A stretch of 28,828 nt of DNA from Armatimonadota bacterium. Its GTDB lineage: Bacteria; Armatimonadota; JAAZEB01. This document shows, piece after piece, positions 8,709-16,822 of this stretch. Numbering within the stretch: position 1 is the first letter of the stretch; every line of letters begins with the position of its first letter. The DNA is taken from positions 1-28,828 of the forward strand of contig DUUU01000395.1 of the NCBI GenBank assembly GCA_012841485.1. The letters run 5' to 3'. The notes under the pieces are model-generated. The model did not search any database, had not been told where the DNA came from, and was given only the letters and a program-made list of their open reading frames with translations. A program made the position numbers and the translations under genes.

Positions 8709-8996
8709 TCACTCTTCGGGTCGCACGATCAGATGCCGGATCACACCCTCGGTGATGCGCAGTTGGCGGTCGAGTTCGGATCGTAGCTCCGGCGTGCCCC
8801 GAAACGTCATGACGACGTAGAGACCTTCACGCCTGCCGTTGATGTCGTAGGCGAGCTTTCTCTTCTCCCACCGATCAACATTGGCGACTTCGCCGCCATT
8901 ACTGGTCACCAGTGTGGAGAAACGCTCGACGAGGGCATTGACTTGATCCTCTTCCAGCGCAGGATCAATGATGTACGTCAGCTCGTAATCTCTCAC
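8709..8996 (-). CDS. rpsF: 30S ribosomal protein S6
   Basis: A 95-residue bS6 that pairs with S18 on the 30S platform. It shows the family start RDYELTYIIDPALEEDQVNALVERF, the central WEKRKLAYDINGRREGLYVVMTF and the end LRITEGVIRHLIVR. The start is a GTG at 8996 preceded by GGGAGGTGA, a strong ribosome-binding site seven bases away. First gene of the ribosomal cluster, with its own promoter about 110 bases upstream and a structured leader. Confidence 0.98.
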   Translation of the reverse strand: MRDYELTYIIDPALEEDQVNALVERFSTLVTSNGGEVANVDRWEKRKLAYDINGRREGLYVVMTFRGTPELRSELDRQLRITEGVIRHLIVRPEE

Positions 8997-9024
8997 GCGT
9001 TGTCACCTCCCTTCGGACTAGGCG

Positions 9025-9091
9025 GCTCCGCGACGATGCCGCGGAGCAGGGTAGGCTCGTGAGTAGCCACCGTCCGGCAACACTGCCAGAC
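9025..9091 (-). promoter_or_regulatory. Structured rpsF leader, candidate S6:S18 autoregulatory RNA
   Basis: Two hairpins lie between the promoter and the rpsF ribosome-binding site. One is GCTCCGCG with its perfect complement (9025-9032 with 9040-9047). The other is an 8-bp stem with one G-U pair and a GTGT loop (9072-9079 with 9084-9091). Between the first hairpin and the start the mRNA reads GTCCGAAGGGAGGT. Many bacteria control rpsF through an S6:S18-binding leader with a conserved CCG; assignment here is inference from position and from the CCG next to the ribosome-binding site. Confidence 0.4.
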
Positions 9092-9108
9092 GCCATAGTG
9101 TCCTATTG

Positions 9109-9137
9109 ATTATATCACATGGAGCCGTCCCAGGCAA
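9109..9137 (-). promoter_or_regulatory. rpsF-ssb-rpsR promoter
   Basis: The minus strand reads TTGCCT (9137-9132), a 17-base spacer, then TATAAT (9114-9109). TG one base before the -10 makes it an extended -10 element. Expected transcription start is near 9102, giving a leader of about 105 nt. Confidence 0.8.
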
Positions 9138-9252
9138 TAGCCTGTTTGCCCGCTTTAGGCCGTGCTGCCCGGCGCGCGTCTCTCCTCGCCCCGCTTGCCC
9201 GGGAAGCGTTCTGCGATGGCGCTCCCCAGGGATGCGCCAGGCTTATTGCCGT

Positions 9253-9281
9253 TTGACTCTCAGGGGGGCGCTCGCTATAAT
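9253..9281 (+). promoter_or_regulatory. mqnA promoter
   Basis: TTGACT at 9253-9258, a 17-base spacer and TATAAT at 9276-9281. The expected transcription start near 9288 leaves a leader of only about 18 nt that begins with the AAGGAGGTG ribosome-binding site. Confidence 0.8.
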
Positions 9282-9305
9282 GGCAGAAGGAGGTGCCTGG
9301 GAATC

Positions 9306-10142
9306 GTGATACAAACGCACGAGGAAGCGGTCTGCTACCGTCTGGGCGCTGTGCCCTATCTCAATGGAAAGCCCCTCATCTACGATCTTGAACAAAACCC
9401 CCGCCCCAACGTCACCTTAAGCAAGGCAGTCCCGGCTGTGCTGAGGCAGCGCCTGCGCGACGGGGAGCTGGACGCGGCATTGGTTTCCTCCATCACTTCC
9501 TTGGAGGACGGAACACTCTATGCCCTTCCCGGGTTCGGGGTCTCTGCGCGGGGTGTCATCGACAGTGTCCGGCTTTTCTGCAGGGAGGAGCCCCGACGCC
9601 TGCGCCGGGTAGCACTCGATGCCGGATCGCGCACGTCGGCGGCGCTCATCCGGATCCTGCTCCCGGAATGCTTCGGCGTGGAGCCCGAGTACGTCACCGC
9701 GCCTCCGGACCTGGCGATGATGTTGAAGGAGGCCGATGCCGCCCTGTTGATCGGCGATCCCGCGATGCGCGCCTACTACCTGGAGGCATGGCCGCGCGAC
9801 GAGCTGCAAGTGCTCGATCTGGGAGAGGTGTGGTTCCGCCTCACCGGTCTGCCTTTCGTCTACGCGGTTTGGGCCGTGCGCCCCGAGGTGAAGATGGGGC
9901 CGCTGATTGCTCTCCTGGCGCAGGCATGGGAGGTGGGTCGAACCCATCTGGACACCATCGCCACGAGCACCGCGGAGCAGCTGGGGCTGCCGCTGGCCGT
10001 CTGCCGAAACTACCTGTATCGTATTATGAGGTATGAGCTGGAGGAGAAGGAGTGGGAGGGCCTTCGCTGCTTCCAGGCGCTGGCGAAGCGACATGGAATC
10101 ATTCCGGCCGATGCCCCTCCTGTGACCATCGTCTCGCCCTGA
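9306..10142 (+). CDS. mqnA: Chorismate dehydratase of the futalosine menaquinone pathway
   Basis: A 278-residue MqnA-family protein. MqnA dehydrates chorismate to 3-(1-carboxyvinyloxy)benzoate, the first committed step of the futalosine route to menaquinone, in the cytoplasm. Recognisable motifs: RLGAVPYLNGKPLIYDLE near the N terminus (the family's YLN-x-x-P), GELDAALVSSI, the VRLFCREEP and VALDAGSRTSAALIRILL segments, ADAALLIGDPAM, and DLGEVWFRLTGLPFVYAVW, which is diagnostic. The fold is that of periplasmic-binding proteins but there is no signal peptide. The start is the GTG at 9306, 12 bases after GGAGG; no better in-frame start is visible. It is divergent from rpsF. No other mqn gene is in the window. 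Confidence 0.94.
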   Translation: MIQTHEEAVCYRLGAVPYLNGKPLIYDLEQNPRPNVTLSKAVPAVLRQRLRDGELDAALVSSITSLEDGTLYALPGFGVSARGVIDSVRLFCREEPRRLRRVALDAGSRTSAALIRILLPECFGVEPEYVTAPPDLAMMLKEADAALLIGDPAMRAYYLEAWPRDELQVLDLGEVWFRLTGLPFVYAVWAVRPEVKMGPLIALLAQAWEVGRTHLDTIATSTAEQLGLPLAVCRNYLYRIMRYELEEKEWEGLRCFQALAKRHGIIPADAPPVTIVSP

Positions 10143-10278
10143 GGGGATGCGCGGGCAGCGTGGAGCGGGGCGAGACGGAAAGGTGTCTTGGAAGCAGGCA
10201 GGGACACGCGGTGCTCGTGGTTCCCCTGTCCGGTATCGCCGTGGCGCACCCCGTGCCCCTGGCTAGGAATGTGTGACG

Positions 10279-11016
10279 ATGAGACTGACCCGATACGCTC
10301 TCTGCGCAATGCTGATCCTGTGCGGTGCCCTTTCTGCCCCGGTCGCCGCAGCGCCATCGATCACTTCATCCATCAACACACGGATCCGGGATCTGCAGGC
10401 GTCGGCGGTGTTGAACGAGGCGAATCTCGCCGCGCTCAAGAAGATTGGCAAGGACTACGCAGACGCGTACCGTGCCAAGACCATGGAGAGCAGCTTCAAG
10501 GAGCCGGGAAAGCTGCGATTCGAAGCCAAGGCGGTGGGCATCACTTTCACGCAGGTGGTGAATGGCAATCAGATCCACACCTCCGTGCTCGGGATCCGCT
10601 CGACGCGCGACATCAGCACGCGCCCGCAATCGCGCCTGACGACGCTTGAGCTTGGCTTCATCGCCCCCAGTGCCCTGCGCGATTACACGACGAAGTACCT
10701 GCGCAAGCAAACCCTCCACAATACCTCTTGCCAGGTCTACGAACTGCGCTACCGCCAGAAGGATCAGCGAACCAAGAAGACGCTCCTCTACGTGGATCCG
10801 GCCAAGAAGGTGCTCGTGCGCCGCGAGCTCTACCGTCCGGATGGCTCGCTGAAGGCGCGCTTCACCTACCTCAACCCAAAGCAGGTGGCGCCCGGGATCT
10901 GGCTGCCGACACGAATCACCGTCCACAACGGCGCCGGCGAGCTAGGCGGAGTGACCACCTACAGCAACTTCCGTGTGAACACCGGCCTCGCGGATACGCT
11001 TTTCGAGGGGGCGTAG
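10279..11016 (+). CDS. Exported LolA-like outer-membrane lipoprotein-sorting family protein
   Basis: About 245 residues. Residues 1-26 are a Sec signal peptide (RLTRYALCAMLILCGALS, then AAA before the mature PSI). The mature part has alternating beta-strand texture: SFKEPGKLRFEAKAVGITFTQVVNGNQ, YELRYRQKDQRTKKTLLYVDPAKKVLVRRELYRPDGSL, FTYLNPKQVAPGIWLPTRITVHN and VTTYSNFRVNTGL. This is the half-barrel pattern of LolA/LolB-like outer membrane lipoprotein-sorting proteins (COG2834 type). The function is inferred as periplasmic lipid or lipoprotein handling; a LolA partner system is not encoded nearby. A GTG at 10273 is an alternative start two codons earlier. It follows mqnA with a 136-base gap. 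Confidence 0.75.
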   Translation: MRLTRYALCAMLILCGALSAPVAAAPSITSSINTRIRDLQASAVLNEANLAALKKIGKDYADAYRAKTMESSFKEPGKLRFEAKAVGITFTQVVNGNQIHTSVLGIRSTRDISTRPQSRLTTLELGFIAPSALRDYTTKYLRKQTLHNTSCQVYELRYRQKDQRTKKTLLYVDPAKKVLVRRELYRPDGSLKARFTYLNPKQVAPGIWLPTRITVHNGAGELGGVTTYSNFRVNTGLADTLFEGA

Positions 11017-11057
11017 CCACGGACTTCCATTGGGCACGGCGGGCTGGGGCTTCCTTC

Positions 11058-11795
11058 TCAGGCGGGATCGGGGAATGCCGCGTCCACGAGCAGGGGCAAC
11101 GCCGTTCCCGCCGTGGCCTGCAGGAGGTAGCCGGCGCCTATCGCATGCTCGGTGCGCTCGGGGTTGATTACAACGCGAATCGCCTTGGCCGGGGCCAGGT
11201 CCACCAGGCTCGCGGCCGGCTGGACCACGGCCGATGTGCCCACCACCAGGCAGAGATCACACGCGCGCATCGCCTCTGCCGCGGCCTCGAGTGCCCCTGG
11301 GGGGAGCATCTCGCCAAACCACACCTCGCCAGGGCGCGCATACGCCCCGCAGGGGCAACGCGGCAGCACGGAGGTGTGATCTAGCTCCGCCTCCGAAAGG
11401 GGCCGGCCCTCCCGCGAGCACCGCGTTTCGAAGAGATCCCCATGCAGGCGGATCACCTCCCGGCTGCCCGCGCGCTGGTGGAGATCGTCGATATTCTGGG
11501 TGATCACGGTGCAATGCGGCACTCGCTGCTCTAGCTTCGCCAGCGCACGGTGTGCTGCGTTCGGCTCGGCGGCCTTCACGAGGTCGCGCAGCCAGGTATG
11601 CCATTCCCACACCAGCTTGGGGTTTCGCCGAAACCCATCGACGGAGACCAACTCCATCGGATCGTAGCGGGACCAGAGGCCATCTGGGGCGTTGCGAAAG
11701 GTGGGAATACCGCTCTCGGCCGAGATCCCGGCACCCGTCAGCACGGCGATGCGCCGCGCCGCGCGCAGGACCTGAACTAAAGAATCAGGAATCAA
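11058..11795 (-). CDS. NAD-dependent protein deacylase, sirtuin (Sir2/CobB family)
   Basis: A 245-residue Sir2 enzyme that removes acyl groups from lysine using NAD. NAD-binding motifs are GAGISAESGIPTFR (from residue 21), TQNIDDLHQRAG (99-110) and catalytic H118 in RLHGDLFETRCS. CPCGAYARPGEVWFGEMLP and VVGTSAVVQPAASLV follow. The zinc cysteines are incomplete (C126, C147, C149), as in CobB-type enzymes. The Tyr and Arg that recognise succinyl groups in SIRT5/CobB align with H66 and L69, arguing for deacetylase rather than desuccinylase activity. TTG 11795 is chosen because GAGGAG lies seven bases upstream; ATG 11816 would overlap the HD-domain gene and has no such site. Co-transcribed with that gene. 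Confidence 0.92.
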   Translation of the reverse strand: MIPDSLVQVLRAARRIAVLTGAGISAESGIPTFRNAPDGLWSRYDPMELVSVDGFRRNPKLVWEWHTWLRDLVKAAEPNAAHRALAKLEQRVPHCTVITQNIDDLHQRAGSREVIRLHGDLFETRCSREGRPLSEAELDHTSVLPRCPCGAYARPGEVWFGEMLPPGALEAAAEAMRACDLCLVVGTSAVVQPAASLVDLAPAKAIRVVINPERTEHAIGAGYLLQATAGTALPLLVDAAFPDPA

Positions 11796-11799
11796 CCGT

Positions 11800-12837
11800 T
11801 CACTCCTCGTAATCATCCCGCGCGAAAAGGCCACCGCCAAAAGGATCGTCCAGCTGATCGAGGATGCCCTCACCGGCGGCAAACTCCGCGGGGGCACTTC
11901 CGATGAAGAGACGCTCGTCATCCAGCGACCGGACCGGCGCGGTCCATGCCTGCCCCTCTGCCTGCTCGCAGGCCCTCAGGACGGCGTTCATCTTGGCATC
12001 GACGTTGTCCGCGAAGTGGAGGACTATCGCCTCGGGCATCTTTGGCACCTCGAACACGCCGTGCGCCCGGTCGCCATGATGGCTCCCGATCAGATGAAGG
12101 ACGCGGTCGCGCAACTCGGCGGGAAACTCCTCGAGGCGGTCGATGAAGCGATCAACGATGCGCGCGCCCGGATACACATGGCCCAAGAGTCGCCCCCGGT
12201 CCGTCATCTCCGGCGGAGCGTTGGTCCGGTAGGCTTCCACCTTGCCGATATCATGCAGGAGGGCGCCGGTCAGAAGCAAGTCGCGATCGACGTGCGGGAA
12301 GCGCGATGCGAGTGTGAGGGCAATCTCGGCCACGCCGAGCGTGTGCTCCAAGAGGCCGCCCGCATAGGCATGGTGGTGACGCACAGCGGCGGGTGCCCGT
12401 CTCCAGCGGTCGCACAGCGCGGCGTCGGCCAGGCAAAGGCTCAGGAGCGCGCGCAGATGGACGTTGCCACACTCGGCGCATCGGCGCTCCAACTCCTCCC
12501 ACATCTCTGCCACCGGACGCGATGCCGATGGGAGCAGATCCTGGAGGTCGGCGTCTGGGGGACAGGGCTCCACACGCTCGGCACAGAGCTGCATGCTCCC
12601 CGCGTAGATCCCAACGCTCCCTACCACGCGATAGGGACCGTCGGCCAGCACACGGCCCTCTTCCCAGTCCCAAGCGATCAGCGCCGCCTCCCCGGTGCGG
12701 TCCCAAACGCGCGCGCGCAGCTTGGGGCCGTTGCCGCTGCCAGGCGAGAAGCCGCGGAGAAGAAAGTGGGAGTCCACCTTGGTGCCGGGGACCAGGTCTC
12801 GTATCAGAATCAGTGGACGTTTGCGTTTGCGCGCCAT
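11800..12837 (-). CDS. OB-fold/HD-domain 3'-5' exoribonuclease, YhaM type
   Basis: 345 residues. The N-terminal OB-type nucleic-acid-binding domain (about 8-95; LRARVWDRTGEAALIAWDW) is followed by an HD phosphohydrolase domain with H154-H156, EH at 164-165, LLHDIGK with H195/D196, and SHHGD further on, then FADNVDAKM. This order is that of YhaM/Cbf1, 3'-5' exoribonucleases that also act on single-stranded DNA. The family is about 315-350 residues long. ATG 12837 lies about 20 nt after the predicted transcription start. Downstream, the sirtuin gene begins four bases after this stop, so they form an operon. The acidic end DDPFGGGLFARDDYEE is unusual. Confidence 0.9.
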   Translation of the reverse strand: MARKRKRPLILIRDLVPGTKVDSHFLLRGFSPGSGNGPKLRARVWDRTGEAALIAWDWEEGRVLADGPYRVVGSVGIYAGSMQLCAERVEPCPPDADLQDLLPSASRPVAEMWEELERRCAECGNVHLRALLSLCLADAALCDRWRRAPAAVRHHHAYAGGLLEHTLGVAEIALTLASRFPHVDRDLLLTGALLHDIGKVEAYRTNAPPEMTDRGRLLGHVYPGARIVDRFIDRLEEFPAELRDRVLHLIGSHHGDRAHGVFEVPKMPEAIVLHFADNVDAKMNAVLRACEQAEGQAWTAPVRSLDDERLFIGSAPAEFAAGEGILDQLDDPFGGGLFARDDYEE

Positions 12838-12863
12838 AGCCGGGCGTATAGACTCCTCGCGTC

Positions 12864-12892
12864 ATTATAGTCCGTTCCACATCGCCTGTCAA
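12864..12892 (-). promoter_or_regulatory. Consensus promoter of the yhaM-like/sirtuin operon
   Basis: The minus strand reads TTGACA (12892-12887), exactly 17 bases, then TATAAT (12869-12864): a perfect sigma-70 consensus 27 bases before the start codon. Confidence 0.9.
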
Positions 12893-12893
12893 C

Positions 12894-12914
12894 GCAAACA
12901 CGCGTTCCGTTTGC
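12894..12914. promoter_or_regulatory. Candidate operator next to the -35 box
   Basis: GCAAAC and GTTTGC form inverted 6-bp arms separated by nine bases containing ACGCGT. The element begins two bases upstream of the TTGACA box of the consensus promoter, a common position for a regulator site. No regulator gene is adjacent. Confidence 0.3.
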
Positions 12915-13124
12915 ACGAGATAGCCAGCCAGGAATGCTCCAGAAGGGGGAGGGGTAGCCTCATGGCGAACTACCCCCTAGTCAGGATGCGTCCGATAGGC
13001 GCCCGTCCTCAAGGCGCAGGCGCGTTCAGGAGGCAACCACGCCCGCGTCCGGCGCACCCGGTTGCGCGCCGGCGCTGCTCTCCACGGGTGGGCGCTCTGC
13101 CACCGTGAAGGAGGAGAACAGAAG

Positions 13125-13922
13125 ATGAAAGTCGGTCTGAGCTGTATCATCACTCCCGCCGATTGGAGCTATACGGAGACGCTGAAGCGGGCGAAAGCCG
13201 CTGGCTATGAGGCCATCGAACTGGTGATCCGCGACGAGTGGGATATCACCCTGGAGACTCCGGAGTCGAAGCTGGCGCAGATGGCGCGCCAGGCGGCCGA
13301 TGAGGGCCTGGAGCTGGCAAGCATCTGCCCGTCGTTCCGCAAAGCCCCCAAGGATGTGATGACCAACGACGCGGCGATCCGTGAGCAGAGCCTGGAGACG
13401 ATCAAGCGCTCGCTCGGCATCGCCAAGGCGATGGGGATCGATACGATGCTCCTCACGCTGGGCGCGCTCACGCCGAAGCTCTACTACAATGAGGCCTATG
13501 CCAACGCCCTGCAGGCACTGCAGAAGCTGGCGCCTTTCGCGGAGGAGATCGGCGTCAACGTCGCCATCGAGTACATCTGGAACAAATTCCTCCTCAGCCC
13601 GATGGAGTTCGCCCGTTTCTGCGACGAGGTTGCCAGCCCCCGCGTTGGTCTCTTCTTCGATACGGGCAACATGACGATCTTCGGCTACCCCGAGCACTGG
13701 GTGCGCATCTGTGGCAAGCACCTGATGAAGGTCCACTTCAAGGACTTCAAGCGCCAGGGCTTCCAGTGGACGCCGCTCCTCGAAGGCGACGTCGATTTCC
13801 CCGCGGTGATGGCCGAGCTGCGCAAGATCGGCTACGACGGCGCCCTGCTCTCTGAGGTGGCCCCCTCGATTGCTTCGCTGGAGTCTCAGGCCGAGGCGAT
13901 CCGCAAGATCATGCAGATGTAA
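13125..13922 (+). CDS. Sugar phosphate isomerase/epimerase family TIM-barrel protein
   Basis: A 265-residue member of the xylose-isomerase-like TIM barrel family (AP_endonuc_2). Metal-binding residues expected in this fold are visible: the Glu in NVAIEYIWNKF, the Asp in GLFFDTGNM, the His in KVHFKDFKRQG and the Glu in LLSEVAPS. Its closest style is hydroxypyruvate isomerase or D-tagatose/D-psicose 3-epimerase, cytoplasmic enzymes interconverting ketoses; the exact sugar cannot be decided. The start is ATG 13125 after AAGGAGGAG. It is flanked by a structured intergenic region downstream and is convergent with the CoiA-like gene. Confidence 0.88.
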   Translation: MKVGLSCIITPADWSYTETLKRAKAAGYEAIELVIRDEWDITLETPESKLAQMARQAADEGLELASICPSFRKAPKDVMTNDAAIREQSLETIKRSLGIAKAMGIDTMLLTLGALTPKLYYNEAYANALQALQKLAPFAEEIGVNVAIEYIWNKFLLSPMEFARFCDEVASPRVGLFFDTGNMTIFGYPEHWVRICGKHLMKVHFKDFKRQGFQWTPLLEGDVDFPAVMAELRKIGYDGALLSEVAPSIASLESQAEAIRKIMQM

Positions 13923-13927
13923 TGTGA

Positions 13928-14035
13928 GGGGTGCGAGACGCGGGCGGGAGCGCGTGCCGCGGGAAGAGTCCCGCAAGATGCCCGACACGGGGCGTGCTCC
14001 GCATCGCGCGCGGCGCCTTGCGTCTCGCATTCCCC
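13928..14035. terminator. Structured convergent intergenic region, possible bidirectional terminator
   Basis: GCGAGACGC (13933-13941) pairs with GCGTCTCGC (14020-14028), extended by flanking G and C runs, enclosing a smaller hairpin GCGGGA/TCCCGC (13959-13974). The region separates the ends of two convergent genes. No U-run is present, so termination is inferred from position only. Confidence 0.4.
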
Positions 14036-14037
14036 TG

Positions 14038-15024
14038 TCACCCCTCCCCCAGGAGTTCCGTGGCATCCTCGGGCGTGAGGTTGTAGGCCTCGATCCCACC
14101 CACGAAACGGTGGGCGAAGCGCCGGCGCAGGCGGTCACGCGCACCAATCATATCCTCCGTGGGGATAAGCCGGAGAAGCTCGGTTCCGGGCGGCGTGCGC
14201 GCGGGTGGTTCCGGCATGCATTCGATGCGGTGGAAGGGGCCCATCCGCAGGATCGCGACGTAGCCAGCGCGCGGGCGTCGTCCCTCCGGCGCTTTCCACC
14301 ATACGGGCTCTCCCAACGAAGCGATAAGCAGGCAGCCCCCGGCACCGGCAAAGCCCTGGATGCGCGCGCCGCAGGCGTGAAGATTAAGCCGGCGCAGCGC
14401 CTTCGGAGTGTAGTCACGCCAGGCTCCCCGAGGTCCGCCATCCGTGAGGCGCGGCGCGGCGGGAGTCAGGTGGCACGCCCGCAGCTCGCCCTCAGCGTCC
14501 AACACGTAGACCCGCCCGTAGCTCTCGCGATGCCAATCGCGGATCTCGGCGGGCACGCGGTACCCGCGCGCCTCGTCCAGGTCGCGAAAGCGATCCGAAC
14601 GGCTGCCCAGGCAGAGACGGGAGAGATCCCAGACCCACAGCACGGGAAGGCGGAGGCGCGTGTAGTCCAGGGAGCGCCGGCGCACCTCCGCGATTCCGAT
14701 GGGGCTTTCCTGGCACTCCACGGCGAAGCGCCCGTTCGCCAGGAGATCGACCCGGTGTTCGGCGGAGACGGCGATCTCGCAGCGGAGATCGCACCCCATC
14801 CCGCGCAACAGCAGGCCCATCTGCTTCTTCATCTGCCGGTGCCGCTCGCTCTCGCCCGACGAGAGTGGGCAGTCCGCGCCCGGCCGATGGGCAAAGTGCT
14901 CGACCACCACGGGACCGGCCTTGAGCACCACCTCCTGCGCGCACCCAGGGCAGGTGTAGCGGGCGTCTCGGACGGCATCCCAGGCGAGCACTTCCTGCCC
15001 CATTGAGTCTAGTGCGCACTGCAT
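14038..15024 (-). CDS. CoiA-like competence family protein (predicted nuclease)
   Basis: A 328-residue protein whose N-terminal half matches CoiA: YTCPGCAQEVVLKAG (zinc-finger-like CPxC), EHFAHRPGADCPLSSGESERHRQMK (the family HFAH and ESxxH signature), then the nuclease-like core with HRVDLLANGRFAVECQESPI and YTRLRLPVLWVWDL. CoiA is needed in Firmicutes for DNA processing during natural transformation; homologues here are of unknown role. The C-terminal half (GYVAILRMGPFHRIECMPE and after) is not recognised. ATG 15024 is chosen because AAGGAG lies four bases upstream; an alternative start seven codons earlier has none. No other com gene is present. Confidence 0.82.
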   Translation of the reverse strand: MQCALDSMGQEVLAWDAVRDARYTCPGCAQEVVLKAGPVVVEHFAHRPGADCPLSSGESERHRQMKKQMGLLLRGMGCDLRCEIAVSAEHRVDLLANGRFAVECQESPIGIAEVRRRSLDYTRLRLPVLWVWDLSRLCLGSRSDRFRDLDEARGYRVPAEIRDWHRESYGRVYVLDAEGELRACHLTPAAPRLTDGGPRGAWRDYTPKALRRLNLHACGARIQGFAGAGGCLLIASLGEPVWWKAPEGRRPRAGYVAILRMGPFHRIECMPEPPARTPPGTELLRLIPTEDMIGARDRLRRRFAHRFVGGIEAYNLTPEDATELLGEG

Positions 15025-15177
15025 ACGGCTCCTTGGCAACGACACGGGCGAGAGTGGGAGAGGCCCTCACAGGGCTCTTCCCGCGCGTCTGGTGGCAAGC
15101 GTGGGTGAATCGTTTGCCCGGCAGCGCCAGGAATCCTGTCGCCAAGTGCGAAGATAGGCGCGAGGAGGCTCTTACCT

Positions 15178-16506
15178 ATGAAGTTGAAGATGCACCACCG
15201 TACGACCAGCGGACTGCTCGCCACACTGGCCGCCTTTGGCGCAGGTATGTGGCTCGCCTCGCAACCCGGGTTCACGGCCAGCGCACCCGCGAAGCCCGAG
15301 GCGAACACCAACCGCTGTCGGCTGATCCTACCCGAGGAGATCCATGCCGTCGTGGGCCGAGAGGCCAACCTCTATTTCGATAACGCCGTTCTCGTCCCGA
15401 ACTGGCGCAACCTTCTCTTCGATGTCGCCTGCAACAAGGGGATGCAGCAAGAGGAGCGCTGGACCTTCGTGCCCCAGGCAGAGGATATCGGCGTGCATCC
15501 GCTGACCCTGGATGTTTACAGCGCCGAGGGAGAGCGCATCGCCTCGGGGAAGACCACCGTGCGCGTGGTTGCCGCAGACGCCGGCGCCGGCCGCGAGGTG
15601 CGCCTCCTCTGCATTGGCGATAGCCTGACGAACGCATCCGTCTATCCCGCGGAGCTGGCCAACCTCTGCAAGGAGGCCGGCAACCCGCGCCTGACGCTCC
15701 TTGGCACGCGGCAGCCGTATCCCGACAATCCCGAGTGCCGCCATGAGGGCTACGGAGGATGGACCTACCAGCGCTTCGTGACGCACTATGCGCCCCCCTC
15801 CGATGCCGGCGACCGTCTGAAGCAGGGCAGCCCCTTCATGTTTCTCGCCGATGGCAAGCCGCGCTACGACTTCTCCCGCTACGTCCGCGAGCACTGCGAC
15901 GGAAAGAACCCCGATTTCGTCACGATCGCTCTCGGATGCAACGATATCTTCAACGCCACCGAAGAGGAGATCGAGACGAGGATTGAAACGGTGCTCGGCT
16001 ACGCAGATACGATGATCGCGGGGGTTCGCGCGGCCGGAGCCGAGATCCGCATCGGCCTGGTCCTGCTGGTGCCCCCCGCGGCTTCGCAAGACGCCTTTGG
16101 GGCCAACTACAAGTGCGGACAGACGCGCTGGCAGTACCGGCGCAACCAGCACCGCATGGTCGAGCGCATGATGGAGAAGTATGGGGGCCGGGAGAAGGAG
16201 CGACTCTTCCTCATCCCTGCGTACGTGAACTTGGATGCGGCGCGCAACTACCCCACCGCCGAGGTGCCCGCGAACGCGCGCTCGACCGTGAAGATCGTAC
16301 GCCTGAACAACGGCGTTCACCCGGCCCCGGCGGGCTACCGCCAAATGGCAGATAGCATCTACGCCTGGATGAAGTGGCTGCTTGCCAGCGGCCAGGAGTC
16401 ACAGCGCGGTTGGCAGGTAGACAAGCGACCGACCGCGAATAGCAGTCCGGGAGAAGGGACTGGGAGTGTTGGCCGGGGCGGCCAACAAGGAGGCAGAGGC
16501 ATCTAG
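15178..16506 (+). CDS. Exported SGNH-family (GDSL) hydrolase
   Basis: 442 residues with an N-terminal hydrophobic segment (GLLATLAAFGAGMWLASQ, 12-29) that is a signal peptide or anchor. Residues about 45-135 look like a beta-sandwich. The SGNH core begins near 140: block I IGDSLTNA with nucleophile S149, GGWTY near 193, block III GCNDIF with N255, and block V NNGVHP with H381. The residue three before the His is Asn378 where many SGNH enzymes have Asp. Likely a secreted esterase acting on acylated polysaccharide, a guess from context. GAGGAGG lies ten bases before ATG 15178. The last 40 residues are glycine-rich and low in structure. Confidence 0.85.
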   Translation: MKLKMHHRTTSGLLATLAAFGAGMWLASQPGFTASAPAKPEANTNRCRLILPEEIHAVVGREANLYFDNAVLVPNWRNLLFDVACNKGMQQEERWTFVPQAEDIGVHPLTLDVYSAEGERIASGKTTVRVVAADAGAGREVRLLCIGDSLTNASVYPAELANLCKEAGNPRLTLLGTRQPYPDNPECRHEGYGGWTYQRFVTHYAPPSDAGDRLKQGSPFMFLADGKPRYDFSRYVREHCDGKNPDFVTIALGCNDIFNATEEEIETRIETVLGYADTMIAGVRAAGAEIRIGLVLLVPPAASQDAFGANYKCGQTRWQYRRNQHRMVERMMEKYGGREKERLFLIPAYVNLDAARNYPTAEVPANARSTVKIVRLNNGVHPAPAGYRQMADSIYAWMKWLLASGQESQRGWQVDKRPTANSSPGEGTGSVGRGGQQGGRGI

Positions 16507-16568
16507 CCGGAGTCCTCCTCGCTTTCCGGCCCTGTCTCCCGGGATCACCAGCCGAGAGGAGTTCCCCG

Positions 16569-16742
16569 ATGCCACACGTGATCGATGCGGATCGATGCAC
16601 CTCCTGCGGAGCGTGCGCGGAAGTCTGCCCAGAAGAGGCGATCTCCGAGGGCACCGATAGCTACGCTATCGACCCGAAGACGTGCACCGACTGCGCCACC
16701 TGCACCGCGGAGTGCCCGGTCGATGCCATTTCGCAACAGTAG
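16569..16742 (+). CDS. 2x[4Fe-4S] ferredoxin
   Basis: A 57-residue bacterial-type ferredoxin, a small cytoplasmic electron carrier. Both clusters have complete ligand sets: CTSCGACAEVCP (from C10) and CTDCATCTAECP (from C39), each CxxCxxCxxxCP, separated by an acidic spacer. The short spacing and 57-residue length are those of clostridial-type ferredoxins. The start is ATG 16569 with GAGAGGAG upstream. It follows the SGNH hydrolase gene on the same strand, without an obvious redox partner. Confidence 0.95.
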   Translation: MPHVIDADRCTSCGACAEVCPEEAISEGTDSYAIDPKTCTDCATCTAECPVDAISQQ

Positions 16743-16822
16743 CAGCGCCACGAAGGATTCGACCGCGAGGGCGCCCCGCACGGGCCGATGGCGCCAGATG
16801 CGAGCGCCCTCGCCGAAGCGCC

